Positions 54,223 to 62,470 are shown, numbered from the stretch's first letter. The stretch: DNA of 64,000 nt from CAYYKD01 sp964471825 (GCA_964471825.1 CAYYKD010000019.1:1-64000), one strand, 5' to 3'. Program-made: numbers and translations. The notes: generated by a model from the letters alone, not told the origin.

Positions 54223-55080
54223 ATGATTATAAACAACAACATGTCATCGGTTAATGCAAACAATGTTTTGAAATACAAAACAAGGGATGTATCAAAATCG
54301 ATGGAAAAGCTGGCATCCGGCATGAAAATCAACCGTGCAGGTGATGATGCTTCAGGTCTTGCTGTTTCTGAAAAAATGAGAAGTCAAATTAAGGGTTTGA
54401 ATCAAGCGGAAAAAAACATTCAGAATGGTGTTTCGTTTATTCAAACGACTGAAGGTTACTTACAAGGCTCTCAGGATATAGTTCAGAGACTTAGAGAACT
54501 GGCTGTTCAGTCAGCAAACGGTATTTATACTTCTGAGGATAGAATGCAGATACAGGTTGAAGTAAGTCAACTCGTAGATGAAGTAAACAGGATTGCTTCA
54601 CATGCTCAGTTTAACGGTATGAATATGCTCGAAGGAGCATTTGCTGATGGTCAAACAGGTGCACCTGTTTCTTCTATGTGGCTTCAAGTTGGAGCTAACA
54701 TGGATCAGAGAGAGAGAGTATTTATCGGCACAATGACAGCTAAGTCTCTTAAACTTCAAGACTTCAACACCGGTGAAAAGTTGTCAATCAGTACTCCTGA
54801 TTCTGCTAATATGGCAATCGGGACTCTTGATGAAGCTCTTAAGACTATTAGTAAGCAAAGAGCAGACCTTGGTGCTTATCAAAACAGATTTGAAATGGCA
54901 CAAAAAGGGATCTCTATTGCTTCTGAAAATCTTCAAGCAGCAGAGTCACTAATAAGAGACACTGATATGGCATCTAAGATGGTTGATTTTGTGAAGGACA
55001 ACATCCTTACTCAGGCCGGTACAGCGATGTTAGCTCAAGCAAATGCCAGAGGTCAATCAGTTCTACAACTGTTAGGCTAA
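54223..55080 (+). CDS. flaB2: Flagellin FlaB, copy 2
   Basis: 285 residues, same architecture as flaB1 with the same central KMRSQI and AHAQFNGMNML core. It differs mainly in residues ~140-190. GGAGGG ribosome site. I found no separate sigma-28 promoter in the 230-base gap, so it may be co-transcribed with flaB1. Two or three FlaB paralogues are usual in spirochaetes. Confidence 0.97.
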   Translation: MIINNNMSSVNANNVLKYKTRDVSKSMEKLASGMKINRAGDDASGLAVSEKMRSQIKGLNQAEKNIQNGVSFIQTTEGYLQGSQDIVQRLRELAVQSANGIYTSEDRMQIQVEVSQLVDEVNRIASHAQFNGMNMLEGAFADGQTGAPVSSMWLQVGANMDQRERVFIGTMTAKSLKLQDFNTGEKLSISTPDSANMAIGTLDEALKTISKQRADLGAYQNRFEMAQKGISIASENLQAAESLIRDTDMASKMVDFVKDNILTQAGTAMLAQANARGQSVLQLLG

Positions 55081-55188
55081 TTGTATTTGTTTTGTTAAGA
55101 ATAACAGGCAGGCGCCCGCACAACTAGTGGGTCTGTTATTGATTAACGAGGCTCTAACTTATATGGATAAGTTATAAACCGCGAAACT

Positions 55189-55217
55189 CATGGTGCCCTA
55201 GTGGCATCATGTTTTTT
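55189..55217 (+). terminator. Rho-independent terminator after flaB2
   Basis: CATGGTGCC-CTAGT-GGCATCATG (one G-U pair) followed by six T. A smaller AACTTAT-ATGG-ATAAGTT hairpin lies just upstream. Confidence 0.85.
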
Positions 55218-55354
55218 AAAAAACAAGAGGCATTTGCAAAAAAGGATTTTTGCCGGTGTCCATGAAAACCTTTTATTAAAAAGGGATTATATAAATAGAA
55301 ATGTCGGTTCTGTTAAGGGGAGACAATTATAGGGCAGGACAATGGAGGAGTCCT

Positions 55355-55750
55355 ATGTTTACAAATGCAGTCGAACAAAATACGACTAACCAGGCTATAC
55401 CACTGGTTGGCACTACCATTTCCTTAAAAAAAGCAGAAGCTAAGAAACCTGTTGAGCCTGAGAAGACCCAGCGATTATCAGATGATGAGTTAAGAAGACT
55501 AATCAATGATAAGATGTCCGGTGCTGATACAGAAAAACTGATGGAAGAGCTTAGGTCAATCATTTCAAAATCAGATATTCTTAATAAAAGAGTTGAGTTA
55601 TCACTAAATACAAGAATTAACAGAATTATCATTACGGTACTTAACAAACAGACCGGTGAGATGATAAAACAAATACCCTGTGAAGAGTTGCAAAAACTTG
55701 CAGAGCATTTGAAAGAAGCTTCAGGAATATTTTGCGATAATAAAGCTTAG
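55355..55750 (+). CDS. flaG: FlaG-like flagellar protein
   Basis: 131 residues from the ATG at 55355 with GGAGGAG upstream; the longer frame has no ribosome site. The C-terminal ~60 residues match FlaG (LSLNTRINRIIITVLNKQTGEMIKQIP). The N-terminus is disordered. Immediately downstream of flaB2, as in many flagellin loci. Confidence 0.88.
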   Translation: MFTNAVEQNTTNQAIPLVGTTISLKKAEAKKPVEPEKTQRLSDDELRRLINDKMSGADTEKLMEELRSIISKSDILNKRVELSLNTRINRIIITVLNKQTGEMIKQIPCEELQKLAEHLKEASGIFCDNKA

Positions 55751-55774
55751 ATCAAGCGATCAAGCTTAAAATAA

Positions 55775-55885
55775 TTATTTTTTTCTAAAGGCGTCTATCT
55801 TTAAACCGTTAAAACCTGGAGCAAATTTAATTTCCGGCACATATGCTATATCTTCACAGACCTTTCTAACTTCGTCCCATCTATT
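55775..55885 (-). pseudogene. Possible C-terminal gene remnant
   Basis: A minus-strand open segment of ~36 codons ends at TAA (55775) and reads like normal protein (RKVCEDIAYVPEIKFAPG, then FNGLKIDAFRKK). A second open segment in another frame continues upstream to ~55934 (WSSLRSHDEMFVSKIDG), as if a frameshift had occurred. No start, ribosome site or family could be identified. Confidence 0.3.
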
Positions 55886-56081
55886 TTAGATACAAACATC
55901 TCATCATGAGAACGCAATGAACTCCACCCCACACTTTGATCATTTCACCAGGGTGAAATAAGTTTTGGATTGTGATTAAGAATGATGATTTTAAACGATT
56001 TTCGCTCAAATTGGAGAGTGTCCTTTATGAGTCAAGTTAACTATGCGATACAAATATTTACAACATTGTTTGAAAAATTTA
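55886..56081. other. Intergenic region before the caspase operon
   Basis: Contains the upstream part of the putative remnant and TTTCACC-AGG-GTGAAA (a short hairpin near 55947-55960). No other gene was recognised. Confidence 0.4.
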
Positions 56082-56109
56082 TTGAAATGTTGTTTTATTA
56101 TGCTATAAT
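56082..56109 (+). promoter_or_regulatory. Sigma-70 promoter of the caspase/surface-protein pair
   Basis: TTGAAA at 56082-56087, 16-base spacer, TATAAT at 56104-56109. A start near 56116 gives a ~170-base leader before the caspase ATG. Confidence 0.75.
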
Positions 56110-56136
56110 AACTCTCAAATGAAAAAAGAAATTTTA

Positions 56137-56161
56137 ACTACTCACTACTCACTACTCACTA
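56137..56161 (+). repeat. Heptanucleotide tandem repeat (CTACTCA)x3
   Basis: Three perfect CTACTCA units plus a partial fourth, 20-45 bases into the leader. Copy-number slippage is possible. Expression effects are inference. Confidence 0.7.
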
Positions 56162-56169
56162 ACAGCGTA

Positions 56170-56256
56170 AAATTTCTTTTTTCAAAGAAATTTATTGATT
56201 ATATCGGACAATCAACCCCGAAAGAAACCGTTAAGGTTTTGTTTCAGGGTTTTTTT
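56170..56256 (+). terminator. Leader hairpin and terminator (possible attenuator)
   Basis: AAATTTCTTT-TTTC-AAAGAAATTT (56170-56193) is a perfect 10-bp hairpin. AACCCCGAAAGAAACC pairs with GGTTTTGTTTCAGGGTT (56214-56251), followed by T residues to 56256: an intrinsic-terminator layout between the promoter and the caspase ribosome site. TTTCTTT of the first hairpin could instead pair with AAAGAAA of the terminator arm, giving an antiterminator. Confidence 0.6.
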
Positions 56257-56284
56257 ATATTAATTCATACTTATAGGAGTGTCT

Positions 56285-58873
56285 ATGAAAAAGGCGTTTT
56301 TAGTTATTATGATTGTGCTGGGAACGGTTATTATGTTTGGGGAAGAGCAAAGAGGGTTGAAGAACACTATCCAAAAATTGGATCAAAACGCCGGCGTTGG
56401 TAAACAATATGCCGTTTTGATCGGTATAAATAAGTACAAGTACTGGATGCCGTTAAAAAATCCTGTGAAAGATGTAAAAGATATTAAGGAGATTCTGCAA
56501 TCGGATTATTACATAGATCAATTTTTTGAACTTTATGATGAACAGGCAACAAAGGTCAGTATATTGACATTATTTCAAGATCTTATAAATACCGTTAAGG
56601 TTGATGACTCTGTTTTTATTTTTTATGCAGGACACGGTCATCTCGACAATCTAACAAATTCAGGGTTTTGGATACCTGTCGATGGTGGTGTAAATCAGCT
56701 TGCACAGGAAAATTGGATCGGGAATAGCAGTATAAGAGGTCTTATCGGTAATATCAAATCAAAACATGTGCTTTTAATCTCAGACTCTTGTTTTTCGGGA
56801 GATTTGTTGAATGCACACAGAGGTTTGAGTGACCAGATTAATAATGATTATTTCAAAAATGCTTATAGCAAATATTCAAGACAGATTCTAACAAGCGGTG
56901 CTTCTGAAACTGTTCCTGATGCATCGGAGTTTGCATTGCAATTAAAATATTTTTTAAGAGGAAACAACAAACCAATAATTGATCCATTGATGATGTTTAA
57001 TGACATCAGAACAGGTATGGGTAAAACAACTCCGATGTTTGGAACAATTGCCGGGGCGGGGCATCAGGAGGGTGCAAGCTTTTTATTCTTTAAAAAAGTT
57101 AAAGAAGAGAAAAGTACGGTTGTTAAAATAAAATCGGGTATTGATGGAATGACAGCTGTTATAAATGGCAGTTTTTGGGGAGTATTAGGCAAGGATACAG
57201 AAATAAATGATATAAAATCCGGAGAGCATCAAATTGAGGCGTATATTGAGAATCAATGGTACTATAAGGGTAAATTTCAAGTTAGAGACGGAGAGTCTAA
57301 AGATGTGATTATAACACCGGAGAAAGTCGGCGGGCTGAGTATTGATGTTGAAAAAAAGTACACAGCTTTGATAAAAGGTCCTTCGGGTTACACAGAAACA
57401 GTAACAAATAATAAAGACTTAAACAATCTAAAGCTTGGAAAATACACTATCGAAATTTTTGAAAAAAACATGGAACCTCTTTCTGAAACAATAAATATTG
57501 AATTTGGAAGTATTGCTAAATTTACAACTTCAAAGAAAATGAAGGTTTCAAAAGAAATAATCGGTAAAGAGTTGTTAGAAAAAGTTGCAAAAATAAATGA
57601 AAATGAAAAAGATATTTCAATAATTCCAAAAAATTTAAAATTAGTGGGAGATTATAAAAAAGAGGCAGAATCAACCGGAATTTCAAGTGTGATCGACGCG
57701 GTTGTTTTAAAACACACATTGATTGAAAATAGTTTAATTAAAGAAATAACAATATCTGCGGACAAGCTCGTTGAATCAGTAATAATTAATAAAAAATTTG
57801 CTGATACGGTAAGTATGTTAAAAAAATATGAGGATATTCTTAATTTTTTTAAACTGCAAAAAGAATCAGAACAGATAGTAAAAAAACAAATACAAGTTAT
57901 AAGAACAGAGTATTTATCTATTATAGAATCTATTTCGCCAAATGTAAAAAAAATTGAAGAATACGATACAATATTTAATACATTAAATAATATTAAACAA
58001 AAAGCATCCCAAGAAAAAATTGATGATATTGTTCAAATTGTCAATCAAAAAGAGAATTCGGTAAAAACCGGAATAGTAAGTTTAATCGGTACAAATATTG
58101 AACAGATTAAAAAAGATGTTGAGTCTATGAATAAATTTGATACTTCAACGGTTGCTTTGAACACGCTCTTTGATAAGGCATCGCAGTACAAACTTGATGC
58201 AACAATTCAAGAAATAACATCCATATCCAATTTTATAAAAAGTAAAAAAATAGAATATGAGACGAATGGACTAAATATTTTAAGCGGAATAAACAAAAAG
58301 ATAGATATTTCAATAAATGATGTTGAAAACAATAAAAAAACAGTATCAGATATCGAAAGTTCTTTACACAATAGCCAATCAGTCTTTCACGAACTGCCAA
58401 AAGCGATAGAATCAACGAAAAATCGTTTAAATATAATTCAAAATATGGTTATAGCAAAAGATAATATTGATAAAAGTAAAACATATCGCGCCGGTAAAAT
58501 AGCAGGCGGAACGGTATTATTATCGCTTGGGTTAATAAGCGGTGGCTTGATCGGAGCTTTTGGGTATCTTCAAAGCGACTATACAACAAAATATAATACA
58601 GGGTACGATGAATATATTAATTTTGGCACAGGTTCTATCGATGCTATAAAAGAAAATGCTAACACGGCAAACGCCATGTACGGTGCTACGATTGCTATGA
58701 TAGGAACAGCATCTCTATCGGCTATTTTATCAATCATTGTATATGCGACTCTCGGAACAGAGTCAAAGTATCAAAAAGATTTTAACAATTTTCAAAATAA
58801 ATTGAATATGTTGTCCGCAGAGATCGGTTATAAAGATGAGTCGTTATCAGTTGGGCTCGGAATCAAATTTTAA
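56285..58873 (+). CDS. Secreted caspase-like (C14) protein with PEGA-like repeats and C-terminal membrane segments
   Basis: 862 residues from the ATG at 56285 (AGGAG 5 bases upstream). Signal peptide to about residue 19. Caspase/metacaspase domain ~38-285: IGINKYKYWMPLKNPVKD, catalytic H117 (FYAGHGH) and C169 (LLISDSCFSGD). Two PEGA-like beta repeats follow (~285-420). A long helical, coiled-coil-prone region (~425-735) leads to two hydrophobic segments (GTVLLSLGLISGGLIGAFGYL; AMIGTASLSAILSIIVYA). The catalytic dyad is intact, so protease activity is plausible. The surface protein gene follows within 12 bases. Confidence 0.88.
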   Translation: MKKAFLVIMIVLGTVIMFGEEQRGLKNTIQKLDQNAGVGKQYAVLIGINKYKYWMPLKNPVKDVKDIKEILQSDYYIDQFFELYDEQATKVSILTLFQDLINTVKVDDSVFIFYAGHGHLDNLTNSGFWIPVDGGVNQLAQENWIGNSSIRGLIGNIKSKHVLLISDSCFSGDLLNAHRGLSDQINNDYFKNAYSKYSRQILTSGASETVPDASEFALQLKYFLRGNNKPIIDPLMMFNDIRTGMGKTTPMFGTIAGAGHQEGASFLFFKKVKEEKSTVVKIKSGIDGMTAVINGSFWGVLGKDTEINDIKSGEHQIEAYIENQWYYKGKFQVRDGESKDVIITPEKVGGLSIDVEKKYTALIKGPSGYTETVTNNKDLNNLKLGKYTIEIFEKNMEPLSETINIEFGSIAKFTTSKKMKVSKEIIGKELLEKVAKINENEKDISIIPKNLKLVGDYKKEAESTGISSVIDAVVLKHTLIENSLIKEITISADKLVESVIINKKFADTVSMLKKYEDILNFFKLQKESEQIVKKQIQVIRTEYLSIIESISPNVKKIEEYDTIFNTLNNIKQKASQEKIDDIVQIVNQKENSVKTGIVSLIGTNIEQIKKDVESMNKFDTSTVALNTLFDKASQYKLDATIQEITSISNFIKSKKIEYETNGLNILSGINKKIDISINDVENNKKTVSDIESSLHNSQSVFHELPKAIESTKNRLNIIQNMVIAKDNIDKSKTYRAGKIAGGTVLLSLGLISGGLIGAFGYLQSDYTTKYNTGYDEYINFGTGSIDAIKENANTANAMYGATIAMIGTASLSAILSIIVYATLGTESKYQKDFNNFQNKLNMLSAEIGYKDESLSVGLGIKF

Positions 58874-58885
58874 GGGGTGGGTATA

Positions 58886-61666
58886 ATGAAGAATATATTA
58901 TTAAGAATTTTGCTTTTGGTGATGGTTTTGAGTTTTGGGTGTATGCAGTTTCATGATATTGGCGGTCTGGATGAAGCCATACAGGTGAAAATTTCAGGAG
59001 ATACAAGAATAAAGTCAATAATAGTTTCAGATATTAGTGACGCGGTACTGCAAACTATAAATGCTGTTGAAGGGGCTTTAACCTATGACGCAACTGTTGA
59101 CAATGTTGTATCATCAGTTAAGTTGATAATAAATAAAATCCATAGTACCGGGACAGTTGACTTAAATGATGAAGCGATATCGATGGGAGTCTCAAGCAAA
59201 GTGATACCTTTAAGTGTTGGTACAAATTCTGTAAAAGTAGTTGTTAAAGCAGTTGATTCTAACAGCGAGTACATAATACGGATTCATAGGAAGTATTCGG
59301 GGAATTTGTTAAATATCACTCTATCAAGCGGGAGTCTGACACCTGCTTTTAATAAGGATGTAAGAGAATATTCGGTTAGGGTAAACTACAGCGTCGGCAC
59401 TTTAAATATAAATTGTACTAAACAGGATGGCGGCGGCCTGGTTAAATATTTTTTTAAAGGTGTGACCTATACCGGAAACAGTTACGGTGCACCTCTTGAA
59501 GTAGGCGATAATGTTGTTACGATAACACCTGTGGAGGCCGACGGCGTTCAAAGTACATATACATTGAACATTTACAGAGAAAATAATGCTTATCTGTCTT
59601 CATTGTCTTTAACAGACGGCACTTTAAATCCGGTTTTTAACCAATCTACACTGACATACAATGTTTCTGTTGATAAAAGTACGGCATCAACGAGAATCAA
59701 AGCGGTAAAACAAAATAATGGCGGACTTTTGACATTAAAGATAAATGATGGAAGTACTATATCGCTTCCTAACGATACTTATTCAAGCAATATCCCGTTG
59801 AATATAGGCAACAATAAAATAGAGGTAACCATTACTGAGACAGATGGTGCTTATAAAATATACACTGTAAATGTCTTGAGAAATTCTGCCGTAGAGGATA
59901 GCTACCTTGAGAATCTCGTAATATCAAACGGAGCATTTACTCCGATCTTTACAAGCTCCGGAGTGACATATACCGTGAGTGTTGCCGGATCTGTTGAAAG
60001 TGTCACATTTACGCCGACTTTAAAAACCGCTGAGTCTGAAATATTTATCCAGGTGGGAACAAGTACAGATTGGAATGAGATAACAAACGGTTCCTCAACA
60101 GTCCATCAGTATCTCACAATGGGAGAAAATAAGCTCTTTAAGTTTAAAGTTGTCGCTGAAGATGGTGTATTAAACAAAATATACAGCGTAACAGTTAAGA
60201 GATTATCAAATAATGCAGATATATCATCTATAATCATATCAGACAGTACACTTACAACGACATTTTCAAAATATACCACGACTTATGATTGTTTGGTGAA
60301 CTATGGAGTGACGAGTGTCAAAGTGACAGGCGTGCGAGATCAAGAGTTCGCATCTATGAGTTATGCTTTGAATGACGGAGAGCCGGTTTCATTGCCAAAC
60401 GACACAGAGTCATCAGCGATAGGATTTGTACCGCCAACGGCAACTCTTGAGGTGATAGGAAAAGCAGAGGATGGGACAGAGAAGACATATACCATCAACC
60501 TAAAGAGCAGGTCAGAAACACCTATCTTTTCACCGGACCAGGAGACCTTTGCAGATTCTCTTGTAGTAACGCTTACTGTCACAGACTCTAACGATGTAGT
60601 CTATTACACTACGGATGGAAATGAACCGACTGTTTATTCAACGCTTTATACGGCACCTTTTACTATAAACGGTGATCTTAATACCATAAAAGCGATGTCT
60701 AAGAAAACCGGCTATCAAAACAGTCTTGTTGCTACAAAAACCTATCGTAAAGAGTATCAGGTAACATTCAACACGCAGGGAGGAGCAGCAGTTGATCCAC
60801 AAACAATCGGGTATGGTTTGGCAATTACGCAACCTGATCCGCTTGTGAAAGACGGCTACACATTTGACGGATGGTTCACGGAACAGGAGTGTACAAATGA
60901 ATGGAATTTCCTTATCAATACTGTATCGGGTGCTATGACGCTCTATGCAAAATGGGGACCGATAAAGTATTCCATTATCTATAACTTAAACGGCGGTGTC
61001 AACAATGAAACAAATCCGGTAGAATATACAGCGGACGCAGAAACAATTATATTAAGTGAAGCTACAAAAACCGGATACACATTTGACGGATGGTACCAAA
61101 ATGTTGATATGACCGGTGATGCTGTTACCGAGATAATCGCAGGCAGTGTTGGGGATGTTGAAGTGTGGGCGAGGTGGATAAATGTGATCTTTGATAAGCA
61201 GGGTGGCACAGGTGGCTCAGGCGGAATAATAGCCGTAAATGGTTCAGCAATGCCTACGGCAACAGCACCGACAAAAGACGGGTATGCCTTTGCAGGATAT
61301 TGGGATGCACTTGAAGGTGGAGTGCAGTATTATAATGTTGATATGACAAGTGCAGCAAATTGGGATAAGACTGAGAGTACGACGCTTTATGCAAGATGGG
61401 GGTATTTAGTAACATTTGATAAACAGGGTGGATCAGGCGGATATGATAGTGTAGTTGCTTTATATGGTTCAGCGATGCCTATGGCAACTGCACCAACAAG
61501 AGACGGTTATGAGTTTATCGGCTACTACGATGCCGTAAGCGGTGGTAACAAATACTATAATGCTGATATGACAAGTGCAAGGAACTGGGATAAAACTATA
61601 AATACTACTATATATGCACAATGGACAAAAGTTTACCGGCCCCGCAGGAGGTATAATATTTTATGA
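58886..61666 (+). CDS. Multidomain surface lipoprotein (cadherin-like, chitobiase-like and InlB-type repeats)
   Basis: 926 residues from the ATG at 58886 (a GTG at 58877 lies in the ribosome site). Lipoprotein signal VLSFGCMQF. About five cadherin-like/PF12733-type beta repeats (~30-545; LTDGTLNPVFNQSTLTYNVSV), one chitobiase C-terminal-like domain (~550-625; YYTTDGNEPTVYS), then four InlB/Flg_new repeats (~630-915; DGYTFDGWFTEQ, TLYAKWG). The frame ends in VYRPRRRYNIL; the expected TGPAGG continuation lies in the +1 frame, so this is the N-terminal part of a longer protein with a frameshift at ~61630-61637. Confidence 0.85.
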   Translation: MKNILLRILLLVMVLSFGCMQFHDIGGLDEAIQVKISGDTRIKSIIVSDISDAVLQTINAVEGALTYDATVDNVVSSVKLIINKIHSTGTVDLNDEAISMGVSSKVIPLSVGTNSVKVVVKAVDSNSEYIIRIHRKYSGNLLNITLSSGSLTPAFNKDVREYSVRVNYSVGTLNINCTKQDGGGLVKYFFKGVTYTGNSYGAPLEVGDNVVTITPVEADGVQSTYTLNIYRENNAYLSSLSLTDGTLNPVFNQSTLTYNVSVDKSTASTRIKAVKQNNGGLLTLKINDGSTISLPNDTYSSNIPLNIGNNKIEVTITETDGAYKIYTVNVLRNSAVEDSYLENLVISNGAFTPIFTSSGVTYTVSVAGSVESVTFTPTLKTAESEIFIQVGTSTDWNEITNGSSTVHQYLTMGENKLFKFKVVAEDGVLNKIYSVTVKRLSNNADISSIIISDSTLTTTFSKYTTTYDCLVNYGVTSVKVTGVRDQEFASMSYALNDGEPVSLPNDTESSAIGFVPPTATLEVIGKAEDGTEKTYTINLKSRSETPIFSPDQETFADSLVVTLTVTDSNDVVYYTTDGNEPTVYSTLYTAPFTINGDLNTIKAMSKKTGYQNSLVATKTYRKEYQVTFNTQGGAAVDPQTIGYGLAITQPDPLVKDGYTFDGWFTEQECTNEWNFLINTVSGAMTLYAKWGPIKYSIIYNLNGGVNNETNPVEYTADAETIILSEATKTGYTFDGWYQNVDMTGDAVTEIIAGSVGDVEVWARWINVIFDKQGGTGGSGGIIAVNGSAMPTATAPTKDGYAFAGYWDALEGGVQYYNVDMTSAANWDKTESTTLYARWGYLVTFDKQGGSGGYDSVVALYGSAMPMATAPTRDGYEFIGYYDAVSGGNKYYNADMTSARNWDKTINTTIYAQWTKVYRPRRRYNIL

Positions 61667-62081
61667 CAAAGGAAGTTACTTAGACGGCTGGCGTTATCTT
61701 GAGGCGTGGACTGAAGATAAAATGTCTTATCAATGGAAAACAAGTTTGACAAGTACAGCAGGCACTTCAACAGCAATAGGAACCGGTTATGCTAATACTT
61801 ACACTTATATGACAGGAACAGAACATCCTGCGGCAGAAGTTTGCAGAAATGCGACTCATGGGGGGTATGATGACTGGTTCTTACCTTCTTTAGATGAATT
61901 AAATCAGATGTATATAAATCTTTATACTCAAGGAGTTGGTGGTTTTTCTGACTACGGCTATTGGTCGTCGTCCGAGAGCAGTAGTAGCAGCGCGTGGTAC
62001 CAGTATTTCGACTATGGCAGTCAGCACGACATCAGTAAGGACAGCCTCTACGTCAGGGTTCGGGCTGTTCGTGCTTTCTGA
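61632..62081 (+). CDS. DUF1566/C-type-lectin-like domain with a DGR variable region (frameshifted C-terminus of the surface lipoprotein)
   Basis: About 149 residues, in the +1 frame relative to the repeats upstream. TGPAGGIIFYDKGSYLDGW and GYDDWFLPSLDELNQMY identify the DUF1566/FGE-type fold. It ends with YWSSSES...YVRVRAVRAF, the invariant frame of DGR-diversified lectin folds. An internal ATG at 61614 has no ribosome site, so this is better read as the C-terminus of the 58886 protein. Restoring two bases (TACACC for TACC) joins the two frames as KVY-TGPAGG. Whether the break is a sequencing error, a mutation or phase variation is open. Confidence 0.8.
   Translation, partial: FTGPAGGIIFYDKGSYLDGWRYLEAWTEDKMSYQWKTSLTSTAGTSTAIGTGYANTYTYMTGTEHPAAEVCRNATHGGYDDWFLPSLDELNQMYINLYTQGVGGFSDYGYWSSSESSSSSAWYQYFDYGSQHDISKDSLYVRVRAVRAF
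61956..62078 (+). repeat. Putative DGR variable repeat (VR) with IMH-like end
   Basis: Between 61977 and 62054, 21 of 26 codons end in C or T and none in A. The five exceptions (GCG, TGG, CAG, CAG, AAG) encode fixed A, W, Q, Q and K scaffold residues. Codons such as AGC, AGT, TAC, GAC, CAC, ATC and CTC are what adenine-specific mutagenesis of AAC/AAT template codons yields. The last 24 bases (GTTCGGGCTGTTCGTGCTTTC) are G+C-rich and fixed, as expected of an initiation-of-mutagenic-homing site. Confidence 0.75.
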
Positions 62082-62098
62082 TAACCGCAGGTTATCAG
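62078..62098 (+). other. Hairpin at the end of the VR
   Basis: CTGATAACC-GCA-GGTTATCAG: a perfect 9-bp stem with a 3-base loop overlapping the stop codon. In the Bordetella phage DGR a similar small hairpin lies just after the VR and aids homing. Confidence 0.75.
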
Positions 62099-62117
62099 TG
62101 CTGTTTTAGTGTTTTCA

Positions 62118-62151
62118 ACATACAATCAGCAAGATTTTGCTGATTGTATGT
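62118..62151 (+). terminator. 15-bp perfect hairpin downstream of the VR
   Basis: ACATACAATCAGCAA-GATT-TTGCTGATTGTATGT. No T tract follows, but the strength and position make it a likely transcript end or RNA-processing site. Confidence 0.6.
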
Positions 62152-62188
62152 GAAATATAAATTTATTTTATTAAGGAGAGAAGCCGGT

Positions 62189-62393
62189 ATGCAATATGTA
62201 TTTATGTTAAGTGGTTACTTTGTTATTGATGGTAATGGAAATCGTCAATTTATGACAAATGTTGATGAGCTGAACAAGATATTAAAGGATANNNNNNNNN
62301 NAGGCAAAAGTTGTATCTGTATCACCAATGGGGAGTATTAGCGATAGTGATGGATTAAGCGGATTCGCAAGTGTTGTTGTTCTTGATGATTAA
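62189..62393 (+). CDS. Small protein interrupted by a 10-N gap
   Basis: AAGGAGAG precedes the ATG. It reads MQYVFMLSGYFVIDGNGNRQ to 62291, then 10 N; the right side reads VVSVSPMGSISDSDG and ends VVVLDD-stop at 62393. The two parts are out of frame with ten N, so the gap length is arbitrary. Full length would be about 65-75 residues. No family recognised; it does not look like the Avd protein of DGRs. Confidence 0.55.
62292..62301. other. Assembly gap of 10 N
   Basis: Ten N inside a small gene. The flanks share no overlap, unlike the 100-N gap. Confidence 0.95.
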
Positions 62394-62434
62394 TTTCTTT
62401 TGCTATTAACTTCTACAGAAAATAAGATACATTG

Positions 62435-62470
62435 AAGAGATTCGGCTTAGCCATATCTCTTTTGTTTTTT
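62435..62470 (+). terminator. Terminator after the small gene
   Basis: AAGAGAT and ATCTCTT arms with an inner GGCT-TA-GCC, followed by TTTGTTTTTT. Confidence 0.75.

Noticed and set aside
53125..55080. Long direct repeat as a mobile duplication
   Set aside because: The similarity is explained by two flaB paralogues, a normal arrangement in spirochaetes.
56119..56403. 94-codon plus-strand frame across the caspase leader and start
   Set aside because: It overlaps the caspase start by 119 bases in another frame and crosses the leader hairpins. No ribosome-binding site, and the protein is not coherent.
60361..61209. Minus-strand frames inside the surface protein gene
   Set aside because: They are antisense shadows of the repeat domains with no start signals.
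61614..62081. Independent gene starting at the ATG 61614
   Set aside because: There is no ribosome site, the start lies inside the repeat gene, and the domain order fits a C-terminal continuation after a frameshift.
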